Positions 34,372 to 44,366 are shown, counted from the stretch's first letter. The stretch is 64,000 bases of DNA from Thermoflexibacter ruber (GCF_900113045.1 NZ_FONY01000020.1:31952-95951), one strand, 5' to 3'. Numbers and translations are program-made. The notes: a model not told the origin generated them from the letters alone.

Positions 34372-36534
34372 ATGGAAAAAAATATAAATCGCCGCAATTT
34401 TCTTAAACTCTCAGGGGCTACAAGTGCGGTTTTGGCTTTGGGTATTTACTTCCCCGCCAATAGCAAAGAGGCTCTGATAGAAAACTTGACTACTAAGTCC
34501 TTAGAACTTTCTCCTTTTATCATCATAGATACTGCGGGAAAAATCACGCTTATCAATCCTCGTCCTGACATGGGACAAGGCACTTTTCACTCTATTCCCT
34601 TACTCATTGCAGAAGAATTAGAGGTGGACATCAACAAAATAGAAATTAAACCTTCTGACGGAACCCCTAAATATGGTGGGCAACTCTCTGGGGGGAGTGG
34701 TAGCGTCAGGGCTTCTTGGTTGCCCATGCGAAAAGCGGGGGCTTCAGCAAAAGAAATGCTCATCAAAGCGGCGGCAAATCGCTGGCAAGTGAGTGAAAAC
34801 GAATGTTATGCCCAAGACGGAAAGGTTTTTAATAAGAAAAATAATACGAGCCTTTCTTATGGGGAGTTGGTGGAGGAAGCCGCTAAATTGGAAGTACCAA
34901 AAGAACCCAAACTCAAAGAAAAGAAAGATTTTAGGTATTTGGGCAAAAAGACTAAAAGAGTAGATATCCCTTCTAAAGTTGATGGTTCTGCGATTTTTGG
35001 CATGGATTTGAAAATTCCTAACATGGTCTATGCCGTCATAGAGCATTGCCCTGCTATCTGGGGAAAGGTAGCTTCTATTGACGACAGCGAAACCCGCAAA
35101 GTCGCCGGGGTAAAAGATGTCATCAAAATTACTCGCCCTGTATTTATGAAACAGCCTGAGTGCGTGGCTGTTATTGCCAACAGCACTTATGCCGCTATGC
35201 AAGGCAGAAAAGCCCTCAAAGTTACTTGGGAAAGTGCAGAAGCAGAGAAATTCAATTCGGCAGACTACTTCAAAAAAATGCGTGAACTGGCAAAAACCGA
35301 AGGCAATCCTCATGAAACCGAAGGAGATGTAAAAACAGCCCTTGCCAAAGCAAACAAGGTGATTACTGCCGAGTATGAAACACCTTTTGCCTCACACGCT
35401 CCTATGGAAACCGAAGCCTGCGTAGTCCATGTGAAAGAGGATTCTTGCGAAATTTGGGCACCTATCCAAAGTCCTGACACAAGTGCCTTTGGCGTAGGGG
35501 GGCAGGTAGCAATGGCAGTTGGCATGAAACCTGAGCAAGTCAAAGTAAATGTAGTATTTATGGGAGGTGCGTTTGGAAGAAAAGCATTTTACGACTTTGT
35601 AGTTCAAGCCGCTTTACTCTCAAAGCAGTTAAAAGCCCCTGTAAAAGTAGTTTGGACAAGAGAAGATGATATTACGCAAGGTCCCTTCCGTCCCGCTATG
35701 CTCAATGCTTTCAAAGGTGGAATTGATAAAAATGGGAATGTCATTGCTTTCCAACACACGATTATTGGCGGTTCTATCCAAAGCCAATGGGGGGGCATGG
35801 CAAATGGGAAAAAAGTAGATGAGTGGGCAGTGGAAGCGGTGGACAAGGAAAATAGCCCTTACGAAATCCCCAATTTCCGTTTGGACTACCATCATGCCGA
35901 GCCTTCTGTGCCTTTGCTTTGGTGGCGTTCAGTCTATTCTTCTACCAATGGTTTTGGGCATGAAAGTTTTATAGACGAGTTGGCTCATGCGGCAAAAAAA
36001 GACCCAATGGATTTCAGAATCGGATTGTTGGAAAAAGCCCCAAGATTCAAAAAAGTTTTGGAAACACTGAAGGAAAAATCCAAATGGACTGAAAAACTTC
36101 CCAAAGGCAAAGCGAGAGGTGTGGCTATAATCCGTTCATTTGGAACGATTTGCGCCCATGTAGTAACCGTTGCTCAAAAAGGCAAGGAAATCGTCGTGGA
36201 AAAAGTGGTTACAGTCATAGATTGCGGCATGACCGTCAGCCCTGACAACGTAAAAGCTCAAACTGAAGGCAATATCGTCATGGGACTGACTGCGGCAGTC
36301 AAAGACGGAATCACTTTTGTAAACGGGAAGGCACAACAAAGCAACTTTCACAATTACCAAATGATACGTATTCAAGAAACGCCAAAAATGGAAATACACA
36401 TCATGGAAAACGACGAGCAACCAAGTGGGGTAGGGGAACCAGGTCTTCCTCCGCTTGCTCCAGCTTTGGCAAATGCAATTTTTGCACTCACAGGCAAGAG
36501 AATCAGGACTTTACCTTTGAAACTGGAGGTATAA
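34372..36534 (+). CDS. Molybdopterin-binding hydroxylase large subunit (IorB-like)
   Basis: 720 residues. It has a twin-arginine signal (NRRNFLKLSGATSAVLALG), so the folded enzyme and its small subunit are exported to the periplasm. Domains of the xanthine/aldehyde oxidase superfamily follow. They include PDMGQGTFHSIPLLIAEEL, a molybdopterin-contact segment GGAFGRKAFYDFVVQAALLS, and a C-terminal active-site motif GVGEPGLPPLAPALANAIF containing the catalytic Glu. The single large chain plus a small 2Fe-2S subunit is the isoquinoline-oxidoreductase type. The substrate (an aldehyde or N-heterocycle) is unknown. A palindrome pair separates it from the small-subunit gene. Confidence 0.9.
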   Translation: MEKNINRRNFLKLSGATSAVLALGIYFPANSKEALIENLTTKSLELSPFIIIDTAGKITLINPRPDMGQGTFHSIPLLIAEELEVDINKIEIKPSDGTPKYGGQLSGGSGSVRASWLPMRKAGASAKEMLIKAAANRWQVSENECYAQDGKVFNKKNNTSLSYGELVEEAAKLEVPKEPKLKEKKDFRYLGKKTKRVDIPSKVDGSAIFGMDLKIPNMVYAVIEHCPAIWGKVASIDDSETRKVAGVKDVIKITRPVFMKQPECVAVIANSTYAAMQGRKALKVTWESAEAEKFNSADYFKKMRELAKTEGNPHETEGDVKTALAKANKVITAEYETPFASHAPMETEACVVHVKEDSCEIWAPIQSPDTSAFGVGGQVAMAVGMKPEQVKVNVVFMGGAFGRKAFYDFVVQAALLSKQLKAPVKVVWTREDDITQGPFRPAMLNAFKGGIDKNGNVIAFQHTIIGGSIQSQWGGMANGKKVDEWAVEAVDKENSPYEIPNFRLDYHHAEPSVPLLWWRSVYSSTNGFGHESFIDELAHAAKKDPMDFRIGLLEKAPRFKKVLETLKEKSKWTEKLPKGKARGVAIIRSFGTICAHVVTVAQKGKEIVVEKVVTVIDCGMTVSPDNVKAQTEGNIVMGLTAAVKDGITFVNGKAQQSNFHNYQMIRIQETPKMEIHIMENDEQPSGVGEPGLPPLAPALANAIFALTGKRIRTLPLKLEV

Positions 36535-36558
36535 AGTAAAGAGTGTTGGTTACATACA

Positions 36559-36592
36559 CAAAGCATCAAACCTTGAAAAGTTTGATGCTTTG
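36559..36592 (+). terminator. Terminator after the hydroxylase operon
   Basis: CAAAGCATCAAAC (36559-36571) pairs with GTTTGATGCTTTG (36580-36592) in a perfect 13-bp stem followed by TTTTT. It may also serve the convergent gene. Confidence 0.88.
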
Positions 36593-36608
36593 TTTTTGGG
36601 CTAAGTTT

Positions 36609-37787
36609 TTATTTATCTCTGTTTGAGTTGATTTTTATAATAAGATGGTCAGTACCCGAGTTTCCATTTTCGTCTGCATAACCCGCCAAAAAATAAGCCT
36701 CATCTTTTTCTACTATGCCATAGGCACGTTGCGTACCCAATCCACCTATGATTTCTTTCCAAAGTTCATTCCCGTTAGCATCTAACAAAGCGACCAGCAC
36801 ATCATTTCCATTGTTGCTGGTATTATTATAGTTTTTATCAGGCACATACATATCGGTATATCCTGCTATTAAAATGTTTTTTTCTTTTGTAATAATGACA
36901 TCAAAAACCTCATCTGTACTTAACCCTCCCAAAGTCTTATCCCAAATTTTTTCTCCTTTCTGGTTGATTTTTACCACCCAAGCATCTAAACTTCCCTCTG
37001 CATAAGTATAAGTAAAACCTGCTAAAACATAACTCCCGTCAGGCATTATTGCTAAGGCATTTCCCATCTCATTGTCGCTTCCTCCATAATTCTGATTCCA
37101 AAGTATTTCTCCTTGTTTATCTATGTGTAATAGCCACATGTCCCAACGCTTTTTAGGGATTTCTTTGCTACCGATTATCATAAACCCTTGACTTGTGCTA
37201 ATGATATGACCTGCCTGCTCTCCCTCTATTTCTCCGTATTTTTTCTGCCAGAGTATATCCCCTTTTTTATTTACTTTCATGACGAAAATATCTGTATTTC
37301 CCGCGCTAAGGCTGGTTGTATTTCCTACTATCAAAAAGTTGCCTTCCTCTGTTTCTACTAATCCCTGTGCCTCATCGATGCTATCAGGTGTTTTGTAAAA
37401 TCTTTCCCATTCTTTTTCTCCATTAGCATTGATTTTCAAAAGCCATACATCGTTCTCATTGGCATTTTCCGCATTAGAATCAGAATATCCTGCAACTAAG
37501 AAACCTCCCTCTTGGGTTTGGATAATGGCACTCGCCCCTTCAGTTTCATTGCCCCCGTAAGTTCTATCCCAAATAATATTGCCTTGTGTATCAAATTTTA
37601 TTAGGTTTATATTCATATCTTGACTGTACGAGTCTGTCCGACCTACAGCCAGCAAATCTCCCGAGCGAGTAACAAGTATATCTGCTAAGGCATCGTAGTT
37701 TTTACCTCCTATTTTTTTATAGAAAACAACTTGATTGAATGAGGTAAAACAGAAAATAAAAATTAGACTTAGGAAAACGAACTTCAT
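36609..37787 (-). CDS. Secreted repeat protein, predicted seven-bladed propeller
   Basis: 392 residues from the ATG at 37787; an upstream in-frame ATG precedes the signal peptide and is unlikely. A signal peptide (MKFVFLSLIFIFCFTSFNQ) is followed by seven repeats of about 50 residues. Their pattern is K(I/V)N-x-x-G-(E/D)-x-x-W-x-x-x-x-GG, then a run like A-x-x-I-I-x-T-x-(D/E)-G-x-(F/Y)-(L/V)-(I/L)-(A/V)-G-(Y/F)-(T/S)-(D/N)-S. The W-and-G-rich blades suggest a beta-propeller. It has no C-terminal sorting domain. Function unknown. It is convergent with the hydroxylase operon. Confidence 0.75.
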   Translation of the reverse strand: MKFVFLSLIFIFCFTSFNQVVFYKKIGGKNYDALADILVTRSGDLLAVGRTDSYSQDMNINLIKFDTQGNIIWDRTYGGNETEGASAIIQTQEGGFLVAGYSDSNAENANENDVWLLKINANGEKEWERFYKTPDSIDEAQGLVETEEGNFLIVGNTTSLSAGNTDIFVMKVNKKGDILWQKKYGEIEGEQAGHIISTSQGFMIIGSKEIPKKRWDMWLLHIDKQGEILWNQNYGGSDNEMGNALAIMPDGSYVLAGFTYTYAEGSLDAWVVKINQKGEKIWDKTLGGLSTDEVFDVIITKEKNILIAGYTDMYVPDKNYNNTSNNGNDVLVALLDANGNELWKEIIGGLGTQRAYGIVEKDEAYFLAGYADENGNSGTDHLIIKINSNRDK

Positions 37788-37912
37788 ACATTGGCTAATT
37801 ATGGCACTGATTTCATGCAAAGATAAAAAAGATTAATTTAGGGCTATGAAAATCGTCTTAGATTTACATATTGCTGGCATTTATTTTCTTACTATTTAAT
37901 AAACAGATATTT

Positions 37913-38368
37913 ATGAAAGACTTTAGCATAAAATTGCAGGCATTTGAGGAAATGCTGAGCAATGATTTAAAAGCAGTTGCAATGGGAGATTTTGCCTTAG
38001 AAGATGAAAAAACAAAACCAGAAGTGCAAACTTTGGTTTTTGAATATTTTTTCCCACAATTAGAGATTGCCTTTTACCCTCTAAATCAAGCAGATGACCA
38101 ATTAGGCTACAAAGACCTGCTGGGAGGTGTAGGGATTTTACAAGATGCTGATGAACATGAACTTATCACATTAGAAGAGGAAAAAAACACTAATTCCAAA
38201 AATTATCAGGCTATGGGCAATACCTTTGCTGACTGGTTTGCTCAACTTTGGGAAAATGCAGGTGGAAAAAAATTAAACCTGCCCACGTTTCTCATTCCTA
38301 ACGATGATACTATGATGAAGTTCGACCTCAATCAAAAAATTTGGCTTAAAGATGAAGGTTATAAATAG
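37913..38368 (+). CDS. Hypothetical cytosolic protein
   Basis: 151 residues from the ATG at 37913 (MKDFSIKLQAFEEML). The frame upstream is hydrophobic filler. It is acidic, with no signal peptide and no TM. It alternates helix (LQAFEEMLSNDLKAVAMGDF) and strand-like stretches (VQTLVFEYFFPQLEIAFYPL). I do not recognise a family. It stands just before a CheY-like gene on the same strand with a 98-bp gap. Confidence 0.6.
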   Translation: MKDFSIKLQAFEEMLSNDLKAVAMGDFALEDEKTKPEVQTLVFEYFFPQLEIAFYPLNQADDQLGYKDLLGGVGILQDADEHELITLEEEKNTNSKNYQAMGNTFADWFAQLWENAGGKKLNLPTFLIPNDDTMMKFDLNQKIWLKDEGYK

Positions 38369-38466
38369 GCGGATAAAAATTTTACCATGAATATATTTAT
38401 ATTTGTAGCCTGTTAAAATTAGATAAGAAAATTCCTTATTTATAAATTCTGAAGAACAATAATACA

Positions 38467-38862
38467 ATGAATCTGCCTATAATCTGTATAATTGATGATG
38501 ATAAATTGTATCAATTTACTATCCAAAAAGCCATAGAAAAGACACAAAAAGTGGGTCAAATTATTTCGTTTCCTAATGGATATGAAGCAATTAACTTTTT
38601 GAAAAATCACCTTTCTCAACCTAACAAACTACCTGAGGTTATCTTCTTGGACATCAACATGCCGGTAATGGACGGTTGGCAATTTTTAAATGAATATCTT
38701 GCTTTAGAGAACCAAATAGCTAAAAAATCCATTATCTACATAGTTACCTCATCTATTGATAACGCAGATAAACTGAAAGTAAAAAGTTTAGAGGGAGTCA
38801 AGGATTTTGTTGTAAAGCCTATCTCCAAAGACAGATTAGCAGAAATATTGGAAAGTTTTTAG
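38467..38862 (+). CDS. Single-domain (CheY-like) response regulator
   Basis: 131 residues, receiver domain only. Acidic pocket residues are in IDDDK (about 10-12), the phosphoacceptor is Asp62 (VIFLDINMPVMDGW), Thr/Ser in YIVTSS and Lys in VVKPIS. There is no output domain, so it signals by protein contact, for example in a phosphorelay or at a hybrid kinase. No kinase gene is adjacent. The Rieske gene starts 34 bp downstream. Confidence 0.88.
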   Translation: MNLPIICIIDDDKLYQFTIQKAIEKTQKVGQIISFPNGYEAINFLKNHLSQPNKLPEVIFLDINMPVMDGWQFLNEYLALENQIAKKSIIYIVTSSIDNADKLKVKSLEGVKDFVVKPISKDRLAEILESF

Positions 38863-38896
38863 AGGAAGGAAACAAGCAAAATCGCTCAAGTCATGT

Positions 38897-39220
38897 ATGA
38901 AGTGGTATAAAGTATTTCAGACGCAACAGGAAGCAGAGGCAAGAATTGCGGTGAATCAGTCAGTAAGAGTAGTGATTGGGCAACATCAAATTTGTCTTTC
39001 GCATACCTCTCAGGGCTTTTTTGCTGTGCAAGATGAATGTTCGCATTTGCAAGAATCACTAAGTAAAGGCAAAATTAATGCTTGGAATGAAGTAATATGC
39101 CCTTGGCATGGATATAGGTTTGATTTGGCATCAGGAGAAGAAACCTCGGGCAACGGCTGCCCCGCACTCAAGACTTTTCCTATTTTAATAGATGACAAAG
39201 GATTTTTTATTGGGATTTAA
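38897..39220 (+). CDS. Rieske [2Fe-2S] ferredoxin-like protein
   Basis: 107 residues. The Rieske motif C48-x-H50 (DECSHLQ) and C68-x-x-H71 (ICPWHGYRFDLASG) binds a [2Fe-2S] cluster. It is a small stand-alone ferredoxin of the type that feeds aromatic dioxygenases or acts like NirD. There is no signal peptide. The DCC-family gene follows 9 bp downstream, so they are probably one transcript. Confidence 0.88.
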   Translation: MKWYKVFQTQQEAEARIAVNQSVRVVIGQHQICLSHTSQGFFAVQDECSHLQESLSKGKINAWNEVICPWHGYRFDLASGEETSGNGCPALKTFPILIDDKGFFIGI

Positions 39221-39229
39221 ACTAAAAAA

Positions 39230-39637
39230 ATGGAAAAATACGCAAATAAAAATATTGTTCTTTTTGATGGAGTTTGTAACCTTTGCAATGGTGCAGTAAA
39301 CTTTCTGATAGATTATGATAAAAATAATCACCTGTATTTCACCTCTTTGCAGTCAGAAGCAGGGCAGGAAATACTCCAGCATTATGGTCTTAACACTACA
39401 GATTTTGATACTTTTGTGTTTTTAAGTGGAGAAAAGCTATTTACCCGTTCCACTGCCGCCTTAGAAATAGTAAAAACAGTAGGTGGCTTTTGGTCGTTCC
39501 TATATATTTTCAGATTCGTTCCTACTTTTATCAGAGATGGCGTTTATAACCTTGTAGCTAAAAATCGCTATAAGCTATTTGGCAAGCGTGATGCCTGCCG
39601 TATGCCTACTCCTGAACTCAAAGCTAAGTTTTTGTAA
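39230..39637 (+). CDS. DCC-family thiol-disulfide oxidoreductase
   Basis: 135 residues with the family signature near the N terminus: FDGVCNLCNGAVNFLIDYDK (D-x-x-C-x-x-C). The CxxC and a thioredoxin-like start suggest redox activity. The C-terminal part (RDGVYNLVAKNRYKLFGKRDACRMPTPELKAKFL) is typical, with another cysteine in DACRMP. It sits between Rieske and HemB genes. The partner is unknown. Confidence 0.88.
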   Translation: MEKYANKNIVLFDGVCNLCNGAVNFLIDYDKNNHLYFTSLQSEAGQEILQHYGLNTTDFDTFVFLSGEKLFTRSTAALEIVKTVGGFWSFLYIFRFVPTFIRDGVYNLVAKNRYKLFGKRDACRMPTPELKAKFL

Positions 39638-39652
39638 GTACTATATAATACC

Positions 39653-40630
39653 ATGAATATCACAAGAAGACCACGCCGCAACCGACAATCAGAAGTCATA
39701 AGAAATCTAACAGAGGAAACTCAAGTAAGCGTAAAAGACTTGATTTTTCCTCTGTTCCTCACTGAAGGACAAAACAAAAAAATTGCTATTGCTTCTATGC
39801 CTAATATGTATAGGCTCTCTTTGGACTACTTACTCAAAGAAATAGAAGAATGTATAGACTTAGGAATCAAGGCTTTTGCTCCTTTTCCTCAAATAGAAGA
39901 AGATTTAAAAGATGCTTATGCCAAAGAAAGTTATAACCCTAATGGCTTGTATCTAAAAGCAATTAGAGAGATAAAAAAACACTTCCCCGAAGTTTGCCTT
40001 TTTACCGATGTAGCCATGGACCCTTACAGTTCAGATGGGCATGATGGCATTGTAAGAAATGGACAAATCCTTAATGATGAAACTTTGGAGGTCTTAGGCA
40101 AAATGGCTCTGGCTCAAGCAGAAGCAGGGGCAGATATGGTAGCCCCTTCGGACATGATGGACGGCAGAGTAGGTTATTTGCGACAAGTGCTTGATAATAA
40201 TGGATTTACTAATGTAGGAATTTTAGCTTATACTGCCAAATATGCCAGTGCTTTCTATGGTCCTTTTAGAGATGCTTTGGACTCAGCTCCGAAATTTGGA
40301 GATAAAAAGACCTATCAAATGAACCCCACTAACGTTAAGGAAGCCCTCATAGAAGCAGAATTAGACTATGCAGAAGGGGCAGACTTGCTCATGGTAAAGC
40401 CTGCATTGCCGTATTTAGATGTAATTAAAACCCTCCATGATAATTTTCACTTGCCTATTGCAGCTTACAATGTAAGTGGGGAGTATGCCATGATAAAAGC
40501 CGCCTCTGAAAAAGGGTGGATAGACGGCAAAAAAGCGATGTTAGAATGTTTGACAAGTATTCGTAGAGCAGGTGCTAAAATCATACTCACCTATTTTGCT
40601 AAGGAATTTTCACTTTTGCAAAAAAGTTGA
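39653..40630 (+). CDS. hemB: Porphobilinogen synthase (ALA dehydratase) HemB
   Basis: 325 residues. The two active-site lysines are in TAKYASAFYGPFRDA and LMVKPALPYLDVI. The metal-site loop reads VAMDPYSSDGHDG, with Asp instead of the three cysteines of zinc-dependent enzymes, so this is the Mg-type or metal-independent class. It condenses two 5-aminolevulinates to porphobilinogen in heme synthesis, which the window's several c-type cytochromes require. It is 15 bp after the DCC gene on the same strand. Confidence 0.95.
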   Translation: MNITRRPRRNRQSEVIRNLTEETQVSVKDLIFPLFLTEGQNKKIAIASMPNMYRLSLDYLLKEIEECIDLGIKAFAPFPQIEEDLKDAYAKESYNPNGLYLKAIREIKKHFPEVCLFTDVAMDPYSSDGHDGIVRNGQILNDETLEVLGKMALAQAEAGADMVAPSDMMDGRVGYLRQVLDNNGFTNVGILAYTAKYASAFYGPFRDALDSAPKFGDKKTYQMNPTNVKEALIEAELDYAEGADLLMVKPALPYLDVIKTLHDNFHLPIAAYNVSGEYAMIKAASEKGWIDGKKAMLECLTSIRRAGAKIILTYFAKEFSLLQKS

Positions 40631-40724
40631 TTTTTGTAAATTCTGTTTTTAATAAAGGCTTCATTTTTATTTTCAAATCTAAGAACTTCTGATTATGTTT
40701 GCTTTTACACATAACATATCAGCC

Positions 40725-40732
40725 TACCTTTG
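40725..40732 (+). promoter_or_regulatory. -7 box before the Asp-box protein gene
   Basis: TACCTTTG fits TAnnTTTG. A TTTG lies 23 bp upstream (40698-40701), a rather long spacer. The start codon is 42 bp downstream. Confidence 0.45.
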
Positions 40733-40774
40733 ATTTACTTAATTTTTTATTTACTCATTTTACTCTTATCTATT

Positions 40775-43700
40775 ATGAAGAAAAAACGATTACCCATTTT
40801 TATTTTGCTGTCCATTTTATCGTCTTTGTTTGTGTTTTCACAGACAAGTTATGCCCAAACCCTTGACATGGACAAGCTCAAAGGAATGCAAGCAAGGAGC
40901 ATAGGTCCGGCAGGCATGAGTGGGCGCGTAACCGCAATTGCTGTAGTGCATAAGCAACCTGAAATCATCTATATAGGTGCGGCTTCTGGAGGTATATGGA
41001 AATCTACTAATGGAGGTATGAGTTTTACTCCTATCTTTGATGACCAGAAAGTAGCAGGCATTGGGGCGATAGCTATTGACCAGAATAATCCTGATGTAGT
41101 CTGGGTAGGCACGGGCGAGGGCAACCCACGCAATAGCCAAAATAACGGCAATGGTATTTACAAAAGCATAGACGGCGGAAAAACTTGGCAGCACTTGGGC
41201 TTGGAAAAAACAAGTAATATTCACCGCGTACTCATCAATCCACAAAACCCTGACATTGTATATGTGGGCGTACAAGGCTCAGCTTGGGGCGATCACCCTG
41301 AAAGAGGCGTTTTTAAAACTACTGATGGGGGAAAAACTTGGGAAAAAGTGTTGTATGTGAATGAAAGAACAGGCATTAGCGAATTGGTCATGGACCCGCA
41401 AAATCCTAATAAACTAATTGCAGGAATGTGGGAGTTTCATCGCGACGCTTGGTTTTTCAAGTCTGGTGGCAAAGGTTCGGGAATGTATGTAACTTTTGAT
41501 GGCGGAAAAACTTGGAAACAACGCACTTCCGAAGACGGACTTCCTGAGGGCGAACTGGGCAAGATGGGCTTAGCAATCGCCCCAAGCAAACCTAACGTAG
41601 TTTATGCTTTGATTGAAGCCAAAAGAAATGCTCTTTATCGCTCTGATGATGGCGGTTTCAAATGGACAAAAGTCAATGACAGTAGAAATATCGCCGAAAG
41701 ACCTTTTTACTACTGCGAAATCTATGTCGACCCCAAAAATGAAAATCGCTTATTCAAAGTAGAAACTATTTTGAAAGCCAGCGAAGACGGAGGCAAGACC
41801 TTTAAAGACATTGCTGCTTATCGTTTTGGCTCAGGGATTCACCCCGACCACCATGCCTTTTGGGTACACCCTGATAACCCCAACTACATGATAGACGGCA
41901 ATGATGGCGGTGCAGCTATTAGCCGAGACGGAGGGCAAACTTGGACATTTATAGACAATCTTCCTTTGGGTCAGTTTTACCATATCAACGTAGATATGGA
42001 CACTCCTTACAATATTTATGGTGGTTTGCAAGACAATGGTTCTTGGAAAGGACCTAGCTATGTATGGTCGGGACAGGGCGTAAAAAATATTTATTGGGAA
42101 ATGGTCGCTTTCGGTGATGGCTTTGATGTAGTACCAGACATAGACAATACGCGCTATGGCTTTGCCATGTCGCAAGGGGGAAATTTGGTAAGATTTGATG
42201 CCTTAACAGGGGAAAGTAAATTCGTCAAACCTGCTCACCCTGATAAAAATGTAAAACTACGCTTCAATTGGAACGCAGGAATTGCCCAAGACCCTTTTGA
42301 TAAAAACACGATTTACTATGGAAGCCAGTTTTTGCATAAAAGTAATGACAAAGGCGACTCTTGGGAAACCATTTCCCCTGATTTAACTACTAACGATACG
42401 ACTAAGCAAAAAGCTGATTTTAGTGGAGGTTTGACTTATGACGCAACTGCGGCAGAAAATCATACGACTATTTTAGCCATTGCTCCAAGCCCTGTCAAGC
42501 AAGGAGTAATCTGGGTAGGTACTGACGATGGCAACTTGCAAGTAACCCAAGACGGCGGAAAGACTTGGACAAATGTAGTTAAAAATGTAAAAGGCGTACC
42601 AGCCAACACTTGGATTCCTCAAATTCAGGCTTCTAAGTACAATGCAGGCGAGGCTTTTGTCGTTTTTGACAACCACAGAAGAAACGATTGGACGCCTTTT
42701 GTATATAGAACCAAAGATTACGGACAAACATGGGAAAGAATCGTAGATGAGAAAAAAGTATTTGGCTATGTATGGTGCATGATTCAAGACCCCGTAGAAC
42801 CTAATTTATTTTTTGTAGGCACAGAAACAGGACTTTATGTAAGCATTGATGGCTCTAAAACTTATACTAAGTGGAAAAATGGCTACCCTACCGTCCCTAC
42901 TGCCGATTTGGTCATTCACCCCAGAGAGCATGATTTAGTGATAGGGACTTTTGGACGTGCTTTGTATGTATTGGACGACATCAGGCCGCTCAGGGCTTTG
43001 GCAAAAGAAGGGCTACAAATATTGGAAAAACCTTTGAAAATGTTTGAAATTCCAGATGCCTATTTAGTAAACTACAAAGCTAATCCGGGTGTGCTTTTCC
43101 ACGGAGATGCCGTTTTTATGGGGGAAAATAGACCCGCAGGTGCTATGCTTTCTTTTGCCGTAAACTTAGAAAAAGACAAGAAAGTAGATTCGGTCTTGGT
43201 AGAAGTATTTGATAAGCAAAACAATAAAATCCGCACTTTCAAAGCACAAGCCAAAGCAGGCATTAACCGTACACAGTGGAACTTGGAGAAAAAGGGTGTA
43301 CGCTTCCCTAATCAGTCTAAACCTATACGCAAAGATGCCCCTGAGCCATCAGGTTCGAGTGTACTGCCGGGAACTTACAAAGTACGTATTTCTTATGGCA
43401 AAAATATGGACTCCGCTATGGTCAATGTAAAACTTGACCCTCGCCTGCCTACTACAGAAGCAGATTTGCAAGCAAAGGAAAGCATGATACAAGCTATGTA
43501 CCAAAAAGTAAGTGTAGTTACTGAGGCTATGGACAGGCTCAGAGAAGCAAAGCAAACGATAGGTATAGTAAGCAGGCAGTTAGGCGACAGCGAGGAGCAG
43601 AAAATCAAAGATGCCAAAAAAGCAAGCAAGGAAGTAGAAACCAACTTGCAAAAACTCATAGAAAGCGTATCAGGTAAAGACGATGTGCAGGGCATTTTTC

Positions 43701-43933
43701 GTAGCCCTACTATTCTCTCTGCCAAGCTACAAAATGCTATGGGCTATCTGAGAGGTAGTTATAAACCGACACCAACAGCTCAACTCGTGATGAAGCAGAC
43801 TGAAGAAGACATCGCTCAGTTCTTAAAAGAGGTAAATACTTTCTTTGATAGCGATTGGAAAAAGTACCAACAAGCTGTAGAAAATGCCTCTCCAAAGATT
43901 TTTAAAGATTATGAATCCTTGAAAATCAACTAA
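40775..43933 (+). CDS. Large secreted Asp-box (BNR/VPS10-like) propeller protein
   Basis: 1052 residues from the ATG at 40775, which begins a proper signal peptide (MKKKRLPIFILLSILSSLFVFSQTSYAQ). The first 750 residues carry about ten Asp boxes (S-x-D-G-G-x-T-W), e.g. SIDGGKTWQHL, TTDGGKTWEKV, TFDGGKTWKQR and TQDGGKTWTNV, giving one or two beta-propellers of the sortilin/sialidase type. A C-terminal Ig-like part and an amphipathic helical tail (about 930-1050) follow. Bacteroidota proteins of this build are usually annotated as VPS10-domain or glycosyl hydrolases, but no catalytic site can be assigned here. Confidence 0.85.
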   Translation: MKKKRLPIFILLSILSSLFVFSQTSYAQTLDMDKLKGMQARSIGPAGMSGRVTAIAVVHKQPEIIYIGAASGGIWKSTNGGMSFTPIFDDQKVAGIGAIAIDQNNPDVVWVGTGEGNPRNSQNNGNGIYKSIDGGKTWQHLGLEKTSNIHRVLINPQNPDIVYVGVQGSAWGDHPERGVFKTTDGGKTWEKVLYVNERTGISELVMDPQNPNKLIAGMWEFHRDAWFFKSGGKGSGMYVTFDGGKTWKQRTSEDGLPEGELGKMGLAIAPSKPNVVYALIEAKRNALYRSDDGGFKWTKVNDSRNIAERPFYYCEIYVDPKNENRLFKVETILKASEDGGKTFKDIAAYRFGSGIHPDHHAFWVHPDNPNYMIDGNDGGAAISRDGGQTWTFIDNLPLGQFYHINVDMDTPYNIYGGLQDNGSWKGPSYVWSGQGVKNIYWEMVAFGDGFDVVPDIDNTRYGFAMSQGGNLVRFDALTGESKFVKPAHPDKNVKLRFNWNAGIAQDPFDKNTIYYGSQFLHKSNDKGDSWETISPDLTTNDTTKQKADFSGGLTYDATAAENHTTILAIAPSPVKQGVIWVGTDDGNLQVTQDGGKTWTNVVKNVKGVPANTWIPQIQASKYNAGEAFVVFDNHRRNDWTPFVYRTKDYGQTWERIVDEKKVFGYVWCMIQDPVEPNLFFVGTETGLYVSIDGSKTYTKWKNGYPTVPTADLVIHPREHDLVIGTFGRALYVLDDIRPLRALAKEGLQILEKPLKMFEIPDAYLVNYKANPGVLFHGDAVFMGENRPAGAMLSFAVNLEKDKKVDSVLVEVFDKQNNKIRTFKAQAKAGINRTQWNLEKKGVRFPNQSKPIRKDAPEPSGSSVLPGTYKVRISYGKNMDSAMVNVKLDPRLPTTEADLQAKESMIQAMYQKVSVVTEAMDRLREAKQTIGIVSRQLGDSEEQKIKDAKKASKEVETNLQKLIESVSGKDDVQGIFRSPTILSAKLQNAMGYLRGSYKPTPTAQLVMKQTEEDIAQFLKEVNTFFDSDWKKYQQAVENASPKIFKDYESLKIN

Positions 43934-43940
43934 TACAATT

Positions 43941-44002
43941 AAAACTAAAGTCAATATCAATTCCTTTATGTTTCAAAGTGATTTGGTATTGGCTTTAGTT
44001 TT
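43941..44002 (+). terminator. Terminator after the Asp-box protein gene
   Basis: 43941-43960 and 43983-44002 pair over 20 positions (18 Watson-Crick, 2 G-U) around a 22-nt loop, starting 8 bp past the stop, and a T-rich tract follows. Confidence 0.78.
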
Positions 44003-44366
44003 CTTGTTTTTGTAACTTTGATATATTAGCTATCATCAAAAATGAATAGCCATAAGCCAATAGATAAACGTAAAATTGCATTTACATAAATACTAAGTAA
44101 TACACATTGAATTGGTCTTATTACCTAAATAAAGTAGTTTTTCAAAAAATCATAATAAAGACTGTCAATCTATTAGCATGTAAGAGCATAAAGATTTAAC
44201 GATAATTTATAGAGCATTAGTTTTAGATATTATTTATTTTTTCTATATTTGAAAGGTTTTAATTTAGAAATTAGTCTTATATTACATCAAATATAGCCCT
44301 ACACTTAGAAGATCTACTAAATTCTATCCCTATTGTGTTAATATCAAAAGTTATTTTTAATAAAAT
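44003..44366. other. AT-rich spacer
   Basis: No gene, hairpin of note or RNA is recognised. The composition is markedly AT-rich, like the methyltransferase gene that follows. Confidence 0.5.
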
